A stretch of DNA of 64,000 nucleotides, taken from the NCBI RefSeq assembly GCF_008086165.1, contig NZ_VSKL01000003.1, forward strand, positions 186,001-250,000. Reading direction: 5' to 3'. Made by a program: the position numbers and the translations under genes. Below, piece by piece: positions 44,589-54,292 of this stretch (position 1 is its first letter; each line of letters starts with the position of its first letter). The DNA comes from Algorimicrobium algoritergicola. Lineage in GTDB: Bacteria; Bacteroidota; Bacteroidia; Flavobacteriales; Flavobacteriaceae. The notes under the pieces are model-generated. The model was not told the DNA's origin. It saw only the letters and a program-made list of their open reading frames with translations, and ran no database searches.

Positions 44589-47438
44589 ATGAATACAACT
44601 GCTTTCGCACAACGTCACATTGGTCCAAGAGAAGAAGACCAAAATCGCATGTTACAAACCATTGGTGTGGACTCCTTAGATCAACTAATTTACGAGACTG
44701 TTCCAGATGATATCCGATTAAAAAAGGACTTAAATCTTGATGAAGCCATGAGTGAGCAAGAATACTTGACACATATTCATGAATTATCAAAACTTAACAA
44801 AACTTACAAAACCTATATTGGTTTAGGGTATCACCCAACCATATTGCCAGCGGTTATTCAACGTAATATTTTGGAAAACCCAGGTTGGTACACAGCATAC
44901 ACGCCTTACCAAGCAGAAATTGCTCAAGGAAGATTGGAAGCACTTTTAAACTTCCAAACCATGATTTCAGATTTAACTGGGATGGAGTTAGCCAACGCAT
45001 CGCTATTAGACGAGAGTACGGCTGCTGCAGAAGCAATGGGCTTATTATTTGCTGTTAGATCACGTGATCAGAAAAAAGCGAATGTGAATAAATTTTTCGT
45101 TTCAGAAAATATTTTGCCACAAACCTTATCTCTTTTAGAAACACGTTCTAATCCTATTGGCATTGAATTAGTTGTTGGAAATGAAGATACATTCGATTTT
45201 TCTTCGGAATTCTATGGTGCATTATTACAATATCCAGGTAAGGACGGACAAATTACAGATATAAAAACATTCATTTCTAAAGCAAATGATAACGATATTA
45301 AAGTGGCCGTTGCTGCGGATATTTTAAGTTTAGTAAAATTAGAGGCTCCTGGGAAATTTGGCGCTGATGTAGTTGTTGGAACCACACAACGTTTTGGTGT
45401 TCCTATGGGATATGGTGGACCTCACGCAGCTTACTTTGCAACAAAAGAAATGTATAAGCGTGATATTCCTGGCCGTATTATTGGTGTAACCAAAGATATG
45501 AATGGAAATCGTGCTTTACGTATGGCATTACAAACCCGAGAGCAACATATTAAACGTGATAAAGCAACATCAAATATTTGTACAGCTCAAGTACTTTTAG
45601 CTGTTATGGCGGGAATGTACGCCGTTTATCATGGCCCAAAAGGATTAGAGTTTATTGCTAATCGTGTTCATAATACAGCTGTTTCTGTTGCTAATGCTTT
45701 AGATAAACTAGGCTTTAGCCAGTTAAACACAGCGTATTTCGATACGATTAAAGTTAAAGCAAACGCTAATAATATTAAATCAGCAGCTGAAAAAGTAGGA
45801 GTTAATTTTTATTATCCAGATGCCGATACAGTCACAATATCAATAAATGAAACAACAACACTTAAGGATGCGAATCAAATCGTTTCAATTTTTGCAGGTG
45901 TTGCCAATAAAGAAATCATAAAAATTGAAGCGCTTTCTGAAACCAATATGGTTATGGAATCGTTACAAAGAACGTCTGATTTTTTAACACTTGATGTATT
46001 TAATTCGCACCATTCGGAAACAGAATTAATGCGCTATATCAAAAAATTAGAACGAAAGGATCTATCTTTAAATCACTCCATGATTGCTTTAGGCTCATGC
46101 ACCATGAAATTAAATGCTGCAGCTGAAATGTTACCATTAAGTTCACCAAACTGGGGAACTATTCACCCATTTGTTCCAGCAGATCAGGCTGAAGGATATT
46201 TAACAATTTTAAAAGAACTAGAAGATCAACTTACTGAAATTACTGGTTTTGCAGCGACATCTTTACAGCCAAATTCGGGTGCTCAAGGTGAATTTGCCGG
46301 ACTAATGGTTATAAAAGCATATCATGAATCTCGTGGTGATCATCATAGAAATATTTGTTTAATTCCATCATCAGCACATGGTACCAATCCAGCGAGTGCT
46401 GTTATGGCTGGCATGAAAGTGGTGGTAACAAAATCTACTGATAAAGGAAATATTGATGTAGAAGATTTACGTGAAAAAGCTGAATTACACAAAGATAATT
46501 TATCATGTATTATGGTTACCTATCCATCAACACATGGTGTTTATGAGTCGGCTATAAAAGAAATCACCAAAATTATTCATGATAATGGTGGTCAAGTTTA
46601 TATGGATGGTGCCAATATGAACGCGCAAGTAGGACTAACAAACCCTGGAAATATTGGTGCAGACGTTTGTCACTTAAACCTTCATAAAACATTTGCTATC
46701 CCTCATGGTGGTGGCGGACCTGGTGTTGGACCAATTTGTGTGGCTAAACAATTAGCGCCATTTTTACCAAGTAATCCCATTATTAAAACCGGAGGAACCA
46801 ATGCTATTTCAGCAATTTCTGGTGCGCCATTTGGCTCATCATTGGTTTGTTTAATATCTTACGGTTATATAAAAATGTTAGGTGCAAAAGGTTTAACGGA
46901 AGCTACTAAAGTTGCTATTCTGAATGCCAATTATATCAAGCAACGTTTACAAGGTCAGTTTGATACACTATATTCTGGTGAACGCGGTAGAGCAGCTCAC
47001 GAAATGATTGTAGATTGTCGTGCCTTTAAAGAAAATGGTATTGAAGTATCAGATATTGCGAAGCGTTTAATGGATTATGGATTCCATGCACCAACAGTTT
47101 CATTTCCTGTTGCTGGAACTTTAATGATTGAACCAACAGAAAGTGAAAGTAAGGCAGAAATGGATCGTTTTTGTGATGCCATGATTTCTATTAGAAAAGA
47201 AATTGAAGCAACATCTAAAGACGACACCAATAATGTGCTTAAAAATGCACCTCATACTTTAGATATGGTAACTGCTGATGAATGGCTTATGCCATACACT
47301 AGAGAGCAAGCTGCATTTCCATTAGATTATGTACGTGATAATAAATTTTGGCCAACTGTAAGACGTGTTGATGACGCTTATGGCGACCGTAATTTAATTT
47401 GTACATGTGCGCCTATTGAAGACTACATGGATGCGTAA
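44589..47438 (+). CDS. gcvP: glycine dehydrogenase (aminomethyl-transferring), P protein
   Basis: A 949-residue fused P protein, as in E. coli and plants. It decarboxylates glycine with pyridoxal phosphate and loads the methylamine on the H protein. N-terminal FAQRHIGPREEDQNRMLQTIG and YTPYQAEIAQGRLEALLNFQ lie in the first half, and the PLP lysine in HLNLHKTFAIPHGGGGPGVGP (Lys about 700) in the second. No gcvT or gcvH is adjacent, so the system is split in this genome. A strong terminator follows. Confidence 0.98.
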   Translation: MNTTAFAQRHIGPREEDQNRMLQTIGVDSLDQLIYETVPDDIRLKKDLNLDEAMSEQEYLTHIHELSKLNKTYKTYIGLGYHPTILPAVIQRNILENPGWYTAYTPYQAEIAQGRLEALLNFQTMISDLTGMELANASLLDESTAAAEAMGLLFAVRSRDQKKANVNKFFVSENILPQTLSLLETRSNPIGIELVVGNEDTFDFSSEFYGALLQYPGKDGQITDIKTFISKANDNDIKVAVAADILSLVKLEAPGKFGADVVVGTTQRFGVPMGYGGPHAAYFATKEMYKRDIPGRIIGVTKDMNGNRALRMALQTREQHIKRDKATSNICTAQVLLAVMAGMYAVYHGPKGLEFIANRVHNTAVSVANALDKLGFSQLNTAYFDTIKVKANANNIKSAAEKVGVNFYYPDADTVTISINETTTLKDANQIVSIFAGVANKEIIKIEALSETNMVMESLQRTSDFLTLDVFNSHHSETELMRYIKKLERKDLSLNHSMIALGSCTMKLNAAAEMLPLSSPNWGTIHPFVPADQAEGYLTILKELEDQLTEITGFAATSLQPNSGAQGEFAGLMVIKAYHESRGDHHRNICLIPSSAHGTNPASAVMAGMKVVVTKSTDKGNIDVEDLREKAELHKDNLSCIMVTYPSTHGVYESAIKEITKIIHDNGGQVYMDGANMNAQVGLTNPGNIGADVCHLNLHKTFAIPHGGGGPGVGPICVAKQLAPFLPSNPIIKTGGTNAISAISGAPFGSSLVCLISYGYIKMLGAKGLTEATKVAILNANYIKQRLQGQFDTLYSGERGRAAHEMIVDCRAFKENGIEVSDIAKRLMDYGFHAPTVSFPVAGTLMIEPTESESKAEMDRFCDAMISIRKEIEATSKDDTNNVLKNAPHTLDMVTADEWLMPYTREQAAFPLDYVRDNKFWPTVRRVDDAYGDRNLICTCAPIEDYMDA

Positions 47439-47452
47439 AACACACTAATTAA

Positions 47453-47486
47453 AATAAGGCCTTCCGTTAAGAAGGCCTTATTATTT
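47453..47486 (+). terminator. terminator after gcvP
   Basis: A perfect 12-base stem AATAAGGCCTTC / GAAGGCCTTATT with loop CGTTAA is followed by ATTTT, 14 bases after the gcvP stop. Confidence 0.88.
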
Positions 47487-47617
47487 TAATATATATAGGA
47501 TTATTGTCCATTTTTTTATCATTTTCGTAAAAAATGGAACAAATACAATAGCCAATAGTTAAAACAATAATATATTAACTAATTTAGTGCATGCCCAACT
47601 AAATTGAATGCAAAAAT

Positions 47618-48676
47618 ATGGCAATAAAAATTACAGGAACTGGTAGTTATATACCGAGTAGTATTGAACGCAACTCGGACTTCAATCGGCATGAATTTCT
47701 CAACACGGACGGATCGTCATTAATGCAGAACAATGAGGTTATAATTGAAAAGTTTAAAGCGATTACTGGAATTAATGAACGTCGTTATGCAGACAAAAAT
47801 CTAACCACATCAGATTTGGCTTTTTTTGCTGCTAAAGACGCTATTAAGGACGCACAAATTAATCAAGAAGAACTCGATTATATAATTGTTGGCCATAATT
47901 ATGGTGATGTTAAACACAACACGGAACAAAGTGATACGGTTCCAAGTTTAGGCTCTAGAGTCAAACACTTATTAGGAATTAAAAACCCGAAGTGTGTGGC
48001 TTACGATTTGCTCTTTGGCTGTCCTGGTTGGATTGAAGGTGTAATTCAAGCCAATGCCTTTATTAAAGCAGGAATTGCAAAAAAATGTTTAGTTATAGGA
48101 GCTGAAGCCTTATCACGTGTGGTTGATAAACACGATCGCGATTCAATGATTTATAGTGATGGTGCTGGAGCAGTAATTGTTGAGGAAACCGATGGTACAG
48201 GAGGGATAATTTCTCACGAAAGCGCCACGTATGCGCTAGATGAAGCCCATTTCATTTATTTTGGAGAAACTAATAATTCGGCTATTACCGACCAACGTAA
48301 GTATATAAAAATGTATGGTCGCAAAATTTACGAATTTGCCTTAAAAAATGTACCAACCGCAATGAAATCTTGTTTGGATAAGAGCGGTTATCAAATAACA
48401 GATTTAAAGAAAATTCTTATTCATCAAGCTAATGAAAAAATGGATGAAGCCATAGTTCAGCGTTTTTATAAGCTTTATGATATGGAGATGCCAGATAGCA
48501 TTATGCCCATGACTATTAATAATCTTGGGAATTCTAGTGTTGCAACCATCCCTACTTTATTGGATTTAATTTTAAAAAATGAATTGACGGGACATACTAT
48601 TAATGAAGGCGATATTATCATGTTTGCCAGTGTTGGTGCCGGAATGAATATTAATGCCATCGTTTATAAGTTTTAA
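47618..48676 (+). CDS. 3-oxoacyl-ACP synthase III family protein (FabH-like)
   Basis: A 352-residue thiolase-fold condensing enzyme. The active-site Cys is in YDLLFGCPGWIEGV (Cys135), the His in HQANEKMDEA (His269), and the Asn in the NNLGNSSVATIPTLLDL region, so the Cys-His-Asn triad is complete. N-terminal ITGTGSYIPSSI and ITGINERRYADKNLTTSDLA are as in FabH. It condenses an acyl primer with malonyl-ACP, either to start fatty acid synthesis or in a specialised pathway. It is followed by a methyltransferase and a glycosyltransferase gene, which hints at a small lipid- or glycolipid-modifying cluster; this is inference. Confidence 0.92.
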   Translation: MAIKITGTGSYIPSSIERNSDFNRHEFLNTDGSSLMQNNEVIIEKFKAITGINERRYADKNLTTSDLAFFAAKDAIKDAQINQEELDYIIVGHNYGDVKHNTEQSDTVPSLGSRVKHLLGIKNPKCVAYDLLFGCPGWIEGVIQANAFIKAGIAKKCLVIGAEALSRVVDKHDRDSMIYSDGAGAVIVEETDGTGGIISHESATYALDEAHFIYFGETNNSAITDQRKYIKMYGRKIYEFALKNVPTAMKSCLDKSGYQITDLKKILIHQANEKMDEAIVQRFYKLYDMEMPDSIMPMTINNLGNSSVATIPTLLDLILKNELTGHTINEGDIIMFASVGAGMNINAIVYKF

Positions 48677-48730
48677 CTGACGTTTCAATTTAATTTTATA
48701 AATAATATTCCCGTTTTTGAAGGACAAATA

Positions 48731-49258
48731 ATGTACGAAAAAAGTTATCCAAATAAACGTTTTAAACATACTGCTGAATTTCTTCAAAAGCATATTTCAA
48801 CCAATTCAAGTATTTTAGATTTAGGTGTGGAAAATCCATTTACACCTATCATGAAAAACATTGGTTATCAAGTTGATAACACCTCTGGTGAAGATTTAGA
48901 TGTGAATACGCGTGCTATTGAAAACTCAAAAGCTGAAGTCGTAACTGCTTTTGAAATATTTGAACATTTACTATCCCCTTTTACCGTATTACAGAGTATT
49001 AAAGCCAATAAATTAGTCGCTAGTATTCCCTTGCGTTTATGGTTTTCTCCTGCCTATAGAAGTAAAACCGACATGTGGGACAGACATTACCATGAATTTG
49101 AGGATTGGCAATTTGATTGGCTTTTAGAAAAAGCAGGTTGGAAAATTATTGCGCGTGAGAAATGGACCAATCCTACAAAAAAAATAGGCATCAGACCCGT
49201 TTTACGTTGGTTTACGCATCGATATTATATTGTTTATGCGGAAAGAATAAGCGAATAA
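48731..49258 (+). CDS. class I SAM-dependent methyltransferase-like protein
   Basis: A 175-residue product with a Rossmann-type start (TNSSILDLGVENPFTPIMKNIGYQVDNTSGEDLD), then VVTAFEIFEHLLSPFTVLQSI, the typical FEVFEH-like acidic motif of Methyltransf_11/23 proteins. Glycine-rich motif I is shortened (DLGVENP rather than DxGxGxG), so activity is uncertain. The C-terminal HYHEFEDWQFDWLLEKAGWKII fits the same family. It starts 54 bases after the FabH-like gene and precedes a glycosyltransferase. Confidence 0.75.
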   Translation: MYEKSYPNKRFKHTAEFLQKHISTNSSILDLGVENPFTPIMKNIGYQVDNTSGEDLDVNTRAIENSKAEVVTAFEIFEHLLSPFTVLQSIKANKLVASIPLRLWFSPAYRSKTDMWDRHYHEFEDWQFDWLLEKAGWKIIAREKWTNPTKKIGIRPVLRWFTHRYYIVYAERISE

Positions 49259-49375
49259 TAATTGTTCTATTTCAAATTTCTAAAAATAGGATATCATAAA
49301 TTTCACAGCTGAAAATAAGCGATTAATAGTTCCCAAATTTGAATTGCTGTAACTTTAAACCTTAAATCATAACTT

Positions 49376-50218
49376 TTGAATTTCTATATCATCATTCCAG
49401 CACACAACGAAGAGATTTACATTAAACAAACTTTAGTGTCTCTTGCAACCCAAACCCTTTTACCAAAACAGGTAGTTGTTGTGAATGATAATTCTACCGA
49501 TAACACCCAGCGACTTGTTGAAGGTTTCACCTCAAAATATCATTGGATTTCATTAGTAAACACCATATCTTCTGATAAACATTTACCTGGTAGTAAGATT
49601 ATCAATGCCTTTTATAAAGGTTATGAAACATTGGATAGCAACTATGACGTGATATGTAAATTTGATGCTGATTTGATATTTCCTGAAAATTACTTGGAAG
49701 AATTGGTCAAACATTTTCAAGCGAATGACAAGCTAGGAATGGCTTCTGGATTCTGTTATATTGAACAAAACAATGAATGGGTTCTTGAAAACCTTACGCG
49801 AAAAGATCATATTCGTGGTGCGCTAAAAGCATATAGAAAAAACTGCTTTTTAGAAATTGGCAAATTGAAACCATCCATGGGTTGGGACACCGTTGATGAG
49901 TTGCTCGCCAAATTTTATAGTTGGGAAATTTTAACGGATGAAAATTTACACGTGAATCATCTAAAACCAACCGGTAAAAGCTACAATAAAGCGTCTAAAT
50001 ATTTACAAGGTGAAGCCATGTACAAAATGCGTTATGGGTTTTTAATTACGTTGATATCAGCCATAAAATTAGCTTATAAAAAGGGAAACTTCAGTTTATT
50101 TAAAGATTATATATCGGGTTATTTTAAAGCGATAAACAATAAAACTGAACCGTTAGTAACTGAAGAACAAGGCGTTTTTATTAGAAAATTGCGTTGGAAA
50201 GGCATGTTAAATAAATAA
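49376..50218 (+). CDS. family 2 glycosyltransferase
   Basis: A 280-residue GT-A fold enzyme. It begins NFYIIIPAHNEEIYIKQTLVSLATQ, has the nucleotide-sugar region VVVVNDNSTDNTQRLVEGF and the metal-binding CKFDADLIFPENYLEEL (DxD as DAD). Sugar donor and acceptor are not predictable. The start codon is TTG; no ATG is placed at the domain start. There is one C-terminal hydrophobic stretch (FLITLISAIKLAY) that may associate with the membrane. Gene order FabH-like, methyltransferase, glycosyltransferase is kept on one strand. Confidence 0.9.
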   Translation: MNFYIIIPAHNEEIYIKQTLVSLATQTLLPKQVVVVNDNSTDNTQRLVEGFTSKYHWISLVNTISSDKHLPGSKIINAFYKGYETLDSNYDVICKFDADLIFPENYLEELVKHFQANDKLGMASGFCYIEQNNEWVLENLTRKDHIRGALKAYRKNCFLEIGKLKPSMGWDTVDELLAKFYSWEILTDENLHVNHLKPTGKSYNKASKYLQGEAMYKMRYGFLITLISAIKLAYKKGNFSLFKDYISGYFKAINNKTEPLVTEEQGVFIRKLRWKGMLNK

Positions 50219-50250
50219 GCCTGTTTTTTATAAAAAACAAGCTTATTTAT
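50213..50250 (+). terminator. bidirectional terminator after the glycosyltransferase gene
   Basis: The arms AAATAAGC-c-TGTTTTTT and AAAAAACA-a-GCTTATTT form a long hairpin overlapping the stop codon. It lies between convergent genes and can serve both. Confidence 0.75.
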
Positions 50251-50272
50251 AAAGATATATTGGTATACATGT

Positions 50273-53257
50273 TTAATACTTCACAAATCGGATGTTTTGA
50301 GCAGCACCAGATAGCATCTCTAATTTCAATATATAAATACCACCATTACAATTAGACACGTTAATGTTATTTGAATCCAATCTTTGGCTATAATGGACCT
50401 GCTTACCATCAACTGAATAAATATAAACACCTTTAACCGTATTTAAGTTGTCAATGCCGTACAACTGAACGGTATCGTTGTTTTTATCAAACTTGACATA
50501 CACGGATGAATTATTCTCTAGACTAGAAACACCTAACGTATCTCGTTGATAAACTATAGAATATCTAGTATTGATCGTTCCAGCTTCAAAAGCTATAGAT
50601 GCCGTTTCTGTTTTTAAATCATAAAATCGATTTTCTTGATTATCTTTTAAATAAATCGGCGTGCTATCAGGAAAATTTAAAGTGCGCCCTAACCCGATGG
50701 TATAATTTCCTGGATTTGCAACTTTTATGGACAAAGCCATTTCGTCTTCTAAATTCAATGTTTTTAAACCTTGAATAACCAATAAATTATCAGGTGTGTA
50801 CCACACCATATTATCTGAATATTCACTATAATCTATAGCATCATAACCGCGATCAAAACCTTCAGATGCATTATCATCATAACCTAAAACAATTTCTCTG
50901 GACCTACCTGAAGGATCCGTAAAGTTTAACCAAAATTTGGTTCTGGTATCAGATTCACTATTTTCATTGGTATCATCTTGTCTATAGAAGATAGATCCGT
51001 TAGGTCCAACGCTAGATTCTTTTGCAAATACACGTTGAGCATTTGAAAAATTCAAGAATCCATTTTGAACGATAGTTATATAGAAGCCTTGACCTACTGC
51101 TATATTTTTAGTAGGTGCTCCTTTAGATGTTAATCCGCCATTTTCCAATTGCGAAACGGCTGCTACGCCTGCTAGCAAATTAAAAGTTGCATAACCACCT
51201 TGATAAGCTCTGGTTACATGCGTATTGTTAGATTCAAACTGTTCATAAAAATATAAGGTACCATTTGTCACTTCTAAATTGTCTCTAATAAATTGATCCG
51301 CATTTAAAGCCGAAGCATAAGGATTTCCAACTAAAAAGTCGTTACCAACTTCTACTGAATATGTGTAGTTTCCAGAATTAGCTTGTCCAGAAAAAACATA
51401 AGTCTCCTCCGAAGCTTCAGAACCTGACCCTTTCATGGTGTACCCAATTCCAGGCTTAATAGGCGATCCTGCATTTATTCGGTTCCAACCATAATATCCT
51501 AATGCGGCTGATGCATTATAGGTATATAACCAGCGACTGCTTAATGAAATAGGTGTTGTGTTAGGATTTGCATTTTGAGCCGAATTAAAAGTAACTGCAC
51601 CATTATTCTGTTCCAAATATCCAATTTGCCAATTATTATTTCTTGCTACTGGTGAACTCCAATAATTATAGTTAAATAAGTTTGTAGATCCTTGTTGTCT
51701 AATCTTCAAATTTCCATTTCCAGAATTCAAATTAAATCCAGCATGCTTTTGAATTAATTGTGCTTCACCTAACAAATCAATATTTCCATTATTAATTATT
51801 CCATTTTCAACAGTTAACTCGACACCATCAGCTATTTCTAAAAAAGCTCCTATTTCCAATTCAATATCTTTAACATATGCATTTTGGTTTAGTATGGCTT
51901 TGTCTCCATTTTTCACCAATAATTTTAAGCATTTATCAGTCGTGTTATTTGGTGCTTGATTAGGAAGAGACCCATTAAAATATCTAGTTCCATTCCATAC
52001 AATTTTATCAATATAACGAATGGTGAAATAATCATTATCGTTAAAAGTCACATTTATAGTCTTCGCAACACCCGCAGCAACTGATAAAGGATAAACTCTA
52101 GGCGACGTAAAATTAGAATTATTTGCAATTACTAATTGTAAATCTTTACATCCATTCCAAAATGATAAATTCATTGCAGATATATCAAACATAACATCTA
52201 CTGTCCCTAAATCTCCAGACTTACTAACACGCCAGTTCGAATTAAGGTGTTCAGAATAATTAGTAGCATTCGCTGAAAAATTATAGGTCGCATTTTTGGT
52301 TTCTTCACCCCAAAATAAGAACGAATTGTTTGAAAGATTAGATGGATTATTTATTCTTACAATTCCAGTTCCTTGAGAATCCGCATGACTATTAGCACCC
52401 CTAGTTTTACCGATACCAGCTACATGATGATCAAAGTTACCTTTGTCCGAATCATCCTGTTTAAATAAATCATTATCGGCAAGAGGAATATTATATTTGG
52501 CGGATAAATAATTATGGATAATGATGCGTTCTGCATCATTTACATGTCTTTTTAATAGGATAGTTTCGGCAATATCACCATCCAAATAGTGCCCTCCTCC
52601 AGCTCCACCAGCCCAACCGAGCCATAATTCTGAATTACTATTACTAGTATTACCGTTTTGTCTGGAAGCATCTTCTTCCCTTTCATTTACAACCAAAGAG
52701 ACTTTCGAATTACCATAATTCAAATTCAAAATTTGGTTCGTATTATACGTAATAGCGGTTGTAACATTATTTGAATTCCAATTACTAACGTAACCACCAA
52801 TAGATTCACGGCCATTGTCTCTATATAATGCATAGCCTTTATTCCAATTATCACCAGTACCTTTACTAACAAACGCTCCCCATCGATCTGTTCTATCGGT
52901 AAGGTTTCCAACAACAAAAATAGAAATGGTATTTGGCTTTAATGATACATCATCAGCAACACCTAAATACTCTGTATTATTTATATTAAAATGCACTTTG
53001 GGATATCCATTAATTTGGTTTGAAATAAACACAGGAGAAGTACTTGCAGGTGCCAAAGCTGTATTTCCATATCCAGAATTATCATTCCAATTTGACACTC
53101 TAGAATTGTTTGTTTGATTAATTGTGTTAGCATCTAACCACAAAGTAACATCAGAATTTCCTGTAGTATTTCCTACTCCTCCAGGACCGGTTTGAGAAAA
53201 TAATGAATTCGTAAAGAAACAGAGTGCAGAAAGTGCAAATATTTGTAAGGTTTTCAT
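50273..53257 (-). CDS. large secreted protein with LamG-like region and type IX sorting domain
   Basis: A 994-residue product with signal peptide (MKTLQIFALSALCFFTNSLFSQ). Residues 25-260 look like a concanavalin/LamG-type beta sandwich that begins SDVTLWLDANTINQTNNSRVSNWNDNSG and ends in LSAKYNIPLADNDLF. The middle is beta-rich without a named domain. The last 80 residues match a T9SS type A sorting domain (VQLYGIDNLNTVKGVYIYSVDGKQV, NCNGGIYILKL, NIRFVKY). It is thus expected on the cell surface or released, possibly an adhesin or carbohydrate-binding protein. No catalytic residues are recognised. Confidence 0.88.
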   Translation of the reverse strand: MKTLQIFALSALCFFTNSLFSQTGPGGVGNTTGNSDVTLWLDANTINQTNNSRVSNWNDNSGYGNTALAPASTSPVFISNQINGYPKVHFNINNTEYLGVADDVSLKPNTISIFVVGNLTDRTDRWGAFVSKGTGDNWNKGYALYRDNGRESIGGYVSNWNSNNVTTAITYNTNQILNLNYGNSKVSLVVNEREEDASRQNGNTSNSNSELWLGWAGGAGGGHYLDGDIAETILLKRHVNDAERIIIHNYLSAKYNIPLADNDLFKQDDSDKGNFDHHVAGIGKTRGANSHADSQGTGIVRINNPSNLSNNSFLFWGEETKNATYNFSANATNYSEHLNSNWRVSKSGDLGTVDVMFDISAMNLSFWNGCKDLQLVIANNSNFTSPRVYPLSVAAGVAKTINVTFNDNDYFTIRYIDKIVWNGTRYFNGSLPNQAPNNTTDKCLKLLVKNGDKAILNQNAYVKDIELEIGAFLEIADGVELTVENGIINNGNIDLLGEAQLIQKHAGFNLNSGNGNLKIRQQGSTNLFNYNYWSSPVARNNNWQIGYLEQNNGAVTFNSAQNANPNTTPISLSSRWLYTYNASAALGYYGWNRINAGSPIKPGIGYTMKGSGSEASEETYVFSGQANSGNYTYSVEVGNDFLVGNPYASALNADQFIRDNLEVTNGTLYFYEQFESNNTHVTRAYQGGYATFNLLAGVAAVSQLENGGLTSKGAPTKNIAVGQGFYITIVQNGFLNFSNAQRVFAKESSVGPNGSIFYRQDDTNENSESDTRTKFWLNFTDPSGRSREIVLGYDDNASEGFDRGYDAIDYSEYSDNMVWYTPDNLLVIQGLKTLNLEDEMALSIKVANPGNYTIGLGRTLNFPDSTPIYLKDNQENRFYDLKTETASIAFEAGTINTRYSIVYQRDTLGVSSLENNSSVYVKFDKNNDTVQLYGIDNLNTVKGVYIYSVDGKQVHYSQRLDSNNINVSNCNGGIYILKLEMLSGAAQNIRFVKY

Positions 53258-53290
53258 GTCGATTTATTTGGGCGTTTTTAATTCAACAAG

Positions 53291-53298
53291 CAAAAATA
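53291..53298 (-). promoter_or_regulatory. possible -7 promoter box of the large secreted protein gene (TATTTTTG)
   Basis: Reads TATTTTTG on the minus strand, 34 bases before the start codon at 53257. No -33 element was found at proper spacing. Confidence 0.4.
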
Positions 53299-53485
53299 CC
53301 CCTAAACAATGCTATTAAACCTGCTTTTGTAAGAATTTAGCCCAAGTGCAAATATTATCGACATCTTTGCTCCAAGCCCAAAAATTTGTGTTAAATAAAT
53401 GCATGCGTTACTGTTTTTTGAAGATAAAAAACCTCTTAAAACCTAAGAATCGAAGTTTTAATTTAGAAAGACTGATATTTCTAAT

Positions 53486-54292
53486 TTAAAATCGCCATTT
53501 TTTATAATCAGAAGAAGATTCAATTCTAGCTTCAACAGCATCATCTAATTCTGGGAAAAAGTCTATTCCTGTAAGTTCTTCAACAGCATCTACCGAAACC
53601 ACAAAATTATATAATGGTTGTTTAGAATTTACATGAGGCATTAAAAACGCTAACACTTTTGGATCACCTTCATTATAGTCTAAAATAATTTTATAAAACT
53701 GCTTTGGAACTGCTACTTTTTCGCTTCCAATAGTTTTTAAATCGCTTCCCAAAACACCACCTGTAACCACATAAACACCATGGTACTTTGAAGCCCAATA
53801 GCGTGTTTTTTGTTCAAGTGAGTTCCAAATCCCAGAATTAAAGGCATGATTTTGTGGACTAATATTACTGGTTAAAAAAGTTTCATCATGTGCTTCTTTA
53901 CTATAACGTCTATCAGCAGCAGGACATAAATGCCCACGATCATAACCTGAATTTTTATAATTCCGCCAACTCGCAGCACCCGTTTTTACGGCTTTATCAA
54001 CCTCAAAATAGGGACGCTCAAAATTAGTTTGAGATAGGTGTTCTTTTTTTAATTCGTAGGCAACCCATTCCGCTTGTTCATGTGGTTCACTATAACTTAA
54101 GGAATAACCTTCATGATGCACCACTTGACCCGTGGTACTGGATGGTAAAAAAAAAGCAACTGTAGGCGTCTTGATCTCTCGACCTGAATCCACAATTGCT
54201 TGTTCTTCTTTTTTATTTAAAAAAAACTCATAACCGTAAACACCAAAAACTAATACAATGGCTAGTATGGAATATACGGTTCGTTTCGTCAT
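53486..54292 (-). CDS. DNA/RNA non-specific endonuclease, membrane-anchored or secreted
   Basis: A 268-residue product with one N-terminal hydrophobic segment (residues 8-22) acting as anchor or signal. The beta-beta-alpha-metal nuclease domain has the active-site motif GYDRGHLCPAADRRYS (His in DRGH) and metal-binding Asn in TSNISPQNHAFNSGIW. It would degrade DNA or RNA outside the cytoplasm, for nutrient release or biofilm turnover. Its start overlaps the valS stop by one base (TAATG), so it is expressed with valS. Confidence 0.93.
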   Translation of the reverse strand: MTKRTVYSILAIVLVFGVYGYEFFLNKKEEQAIVDSGREIKTPTVAFFLPSSTTGQVVHHEGYSLSYSEPHEQAEWVAYELKKEHLSQTNFERPYFEVDKAVKTGAASWRNYKNSGYDRGHLCPAADRRYSKEAHDETFLTSNISPQNHAFNSGIWNSLEQKTRYWASKYHGVYVVTGGVLGSDLKTIGSEKVAVPKQFYKIILDYNEGDPKVLAFLMPHVNSKQPLYNFVVSVDAVEELTGIDFFPELDDAVEARIESSSDYKKWRF

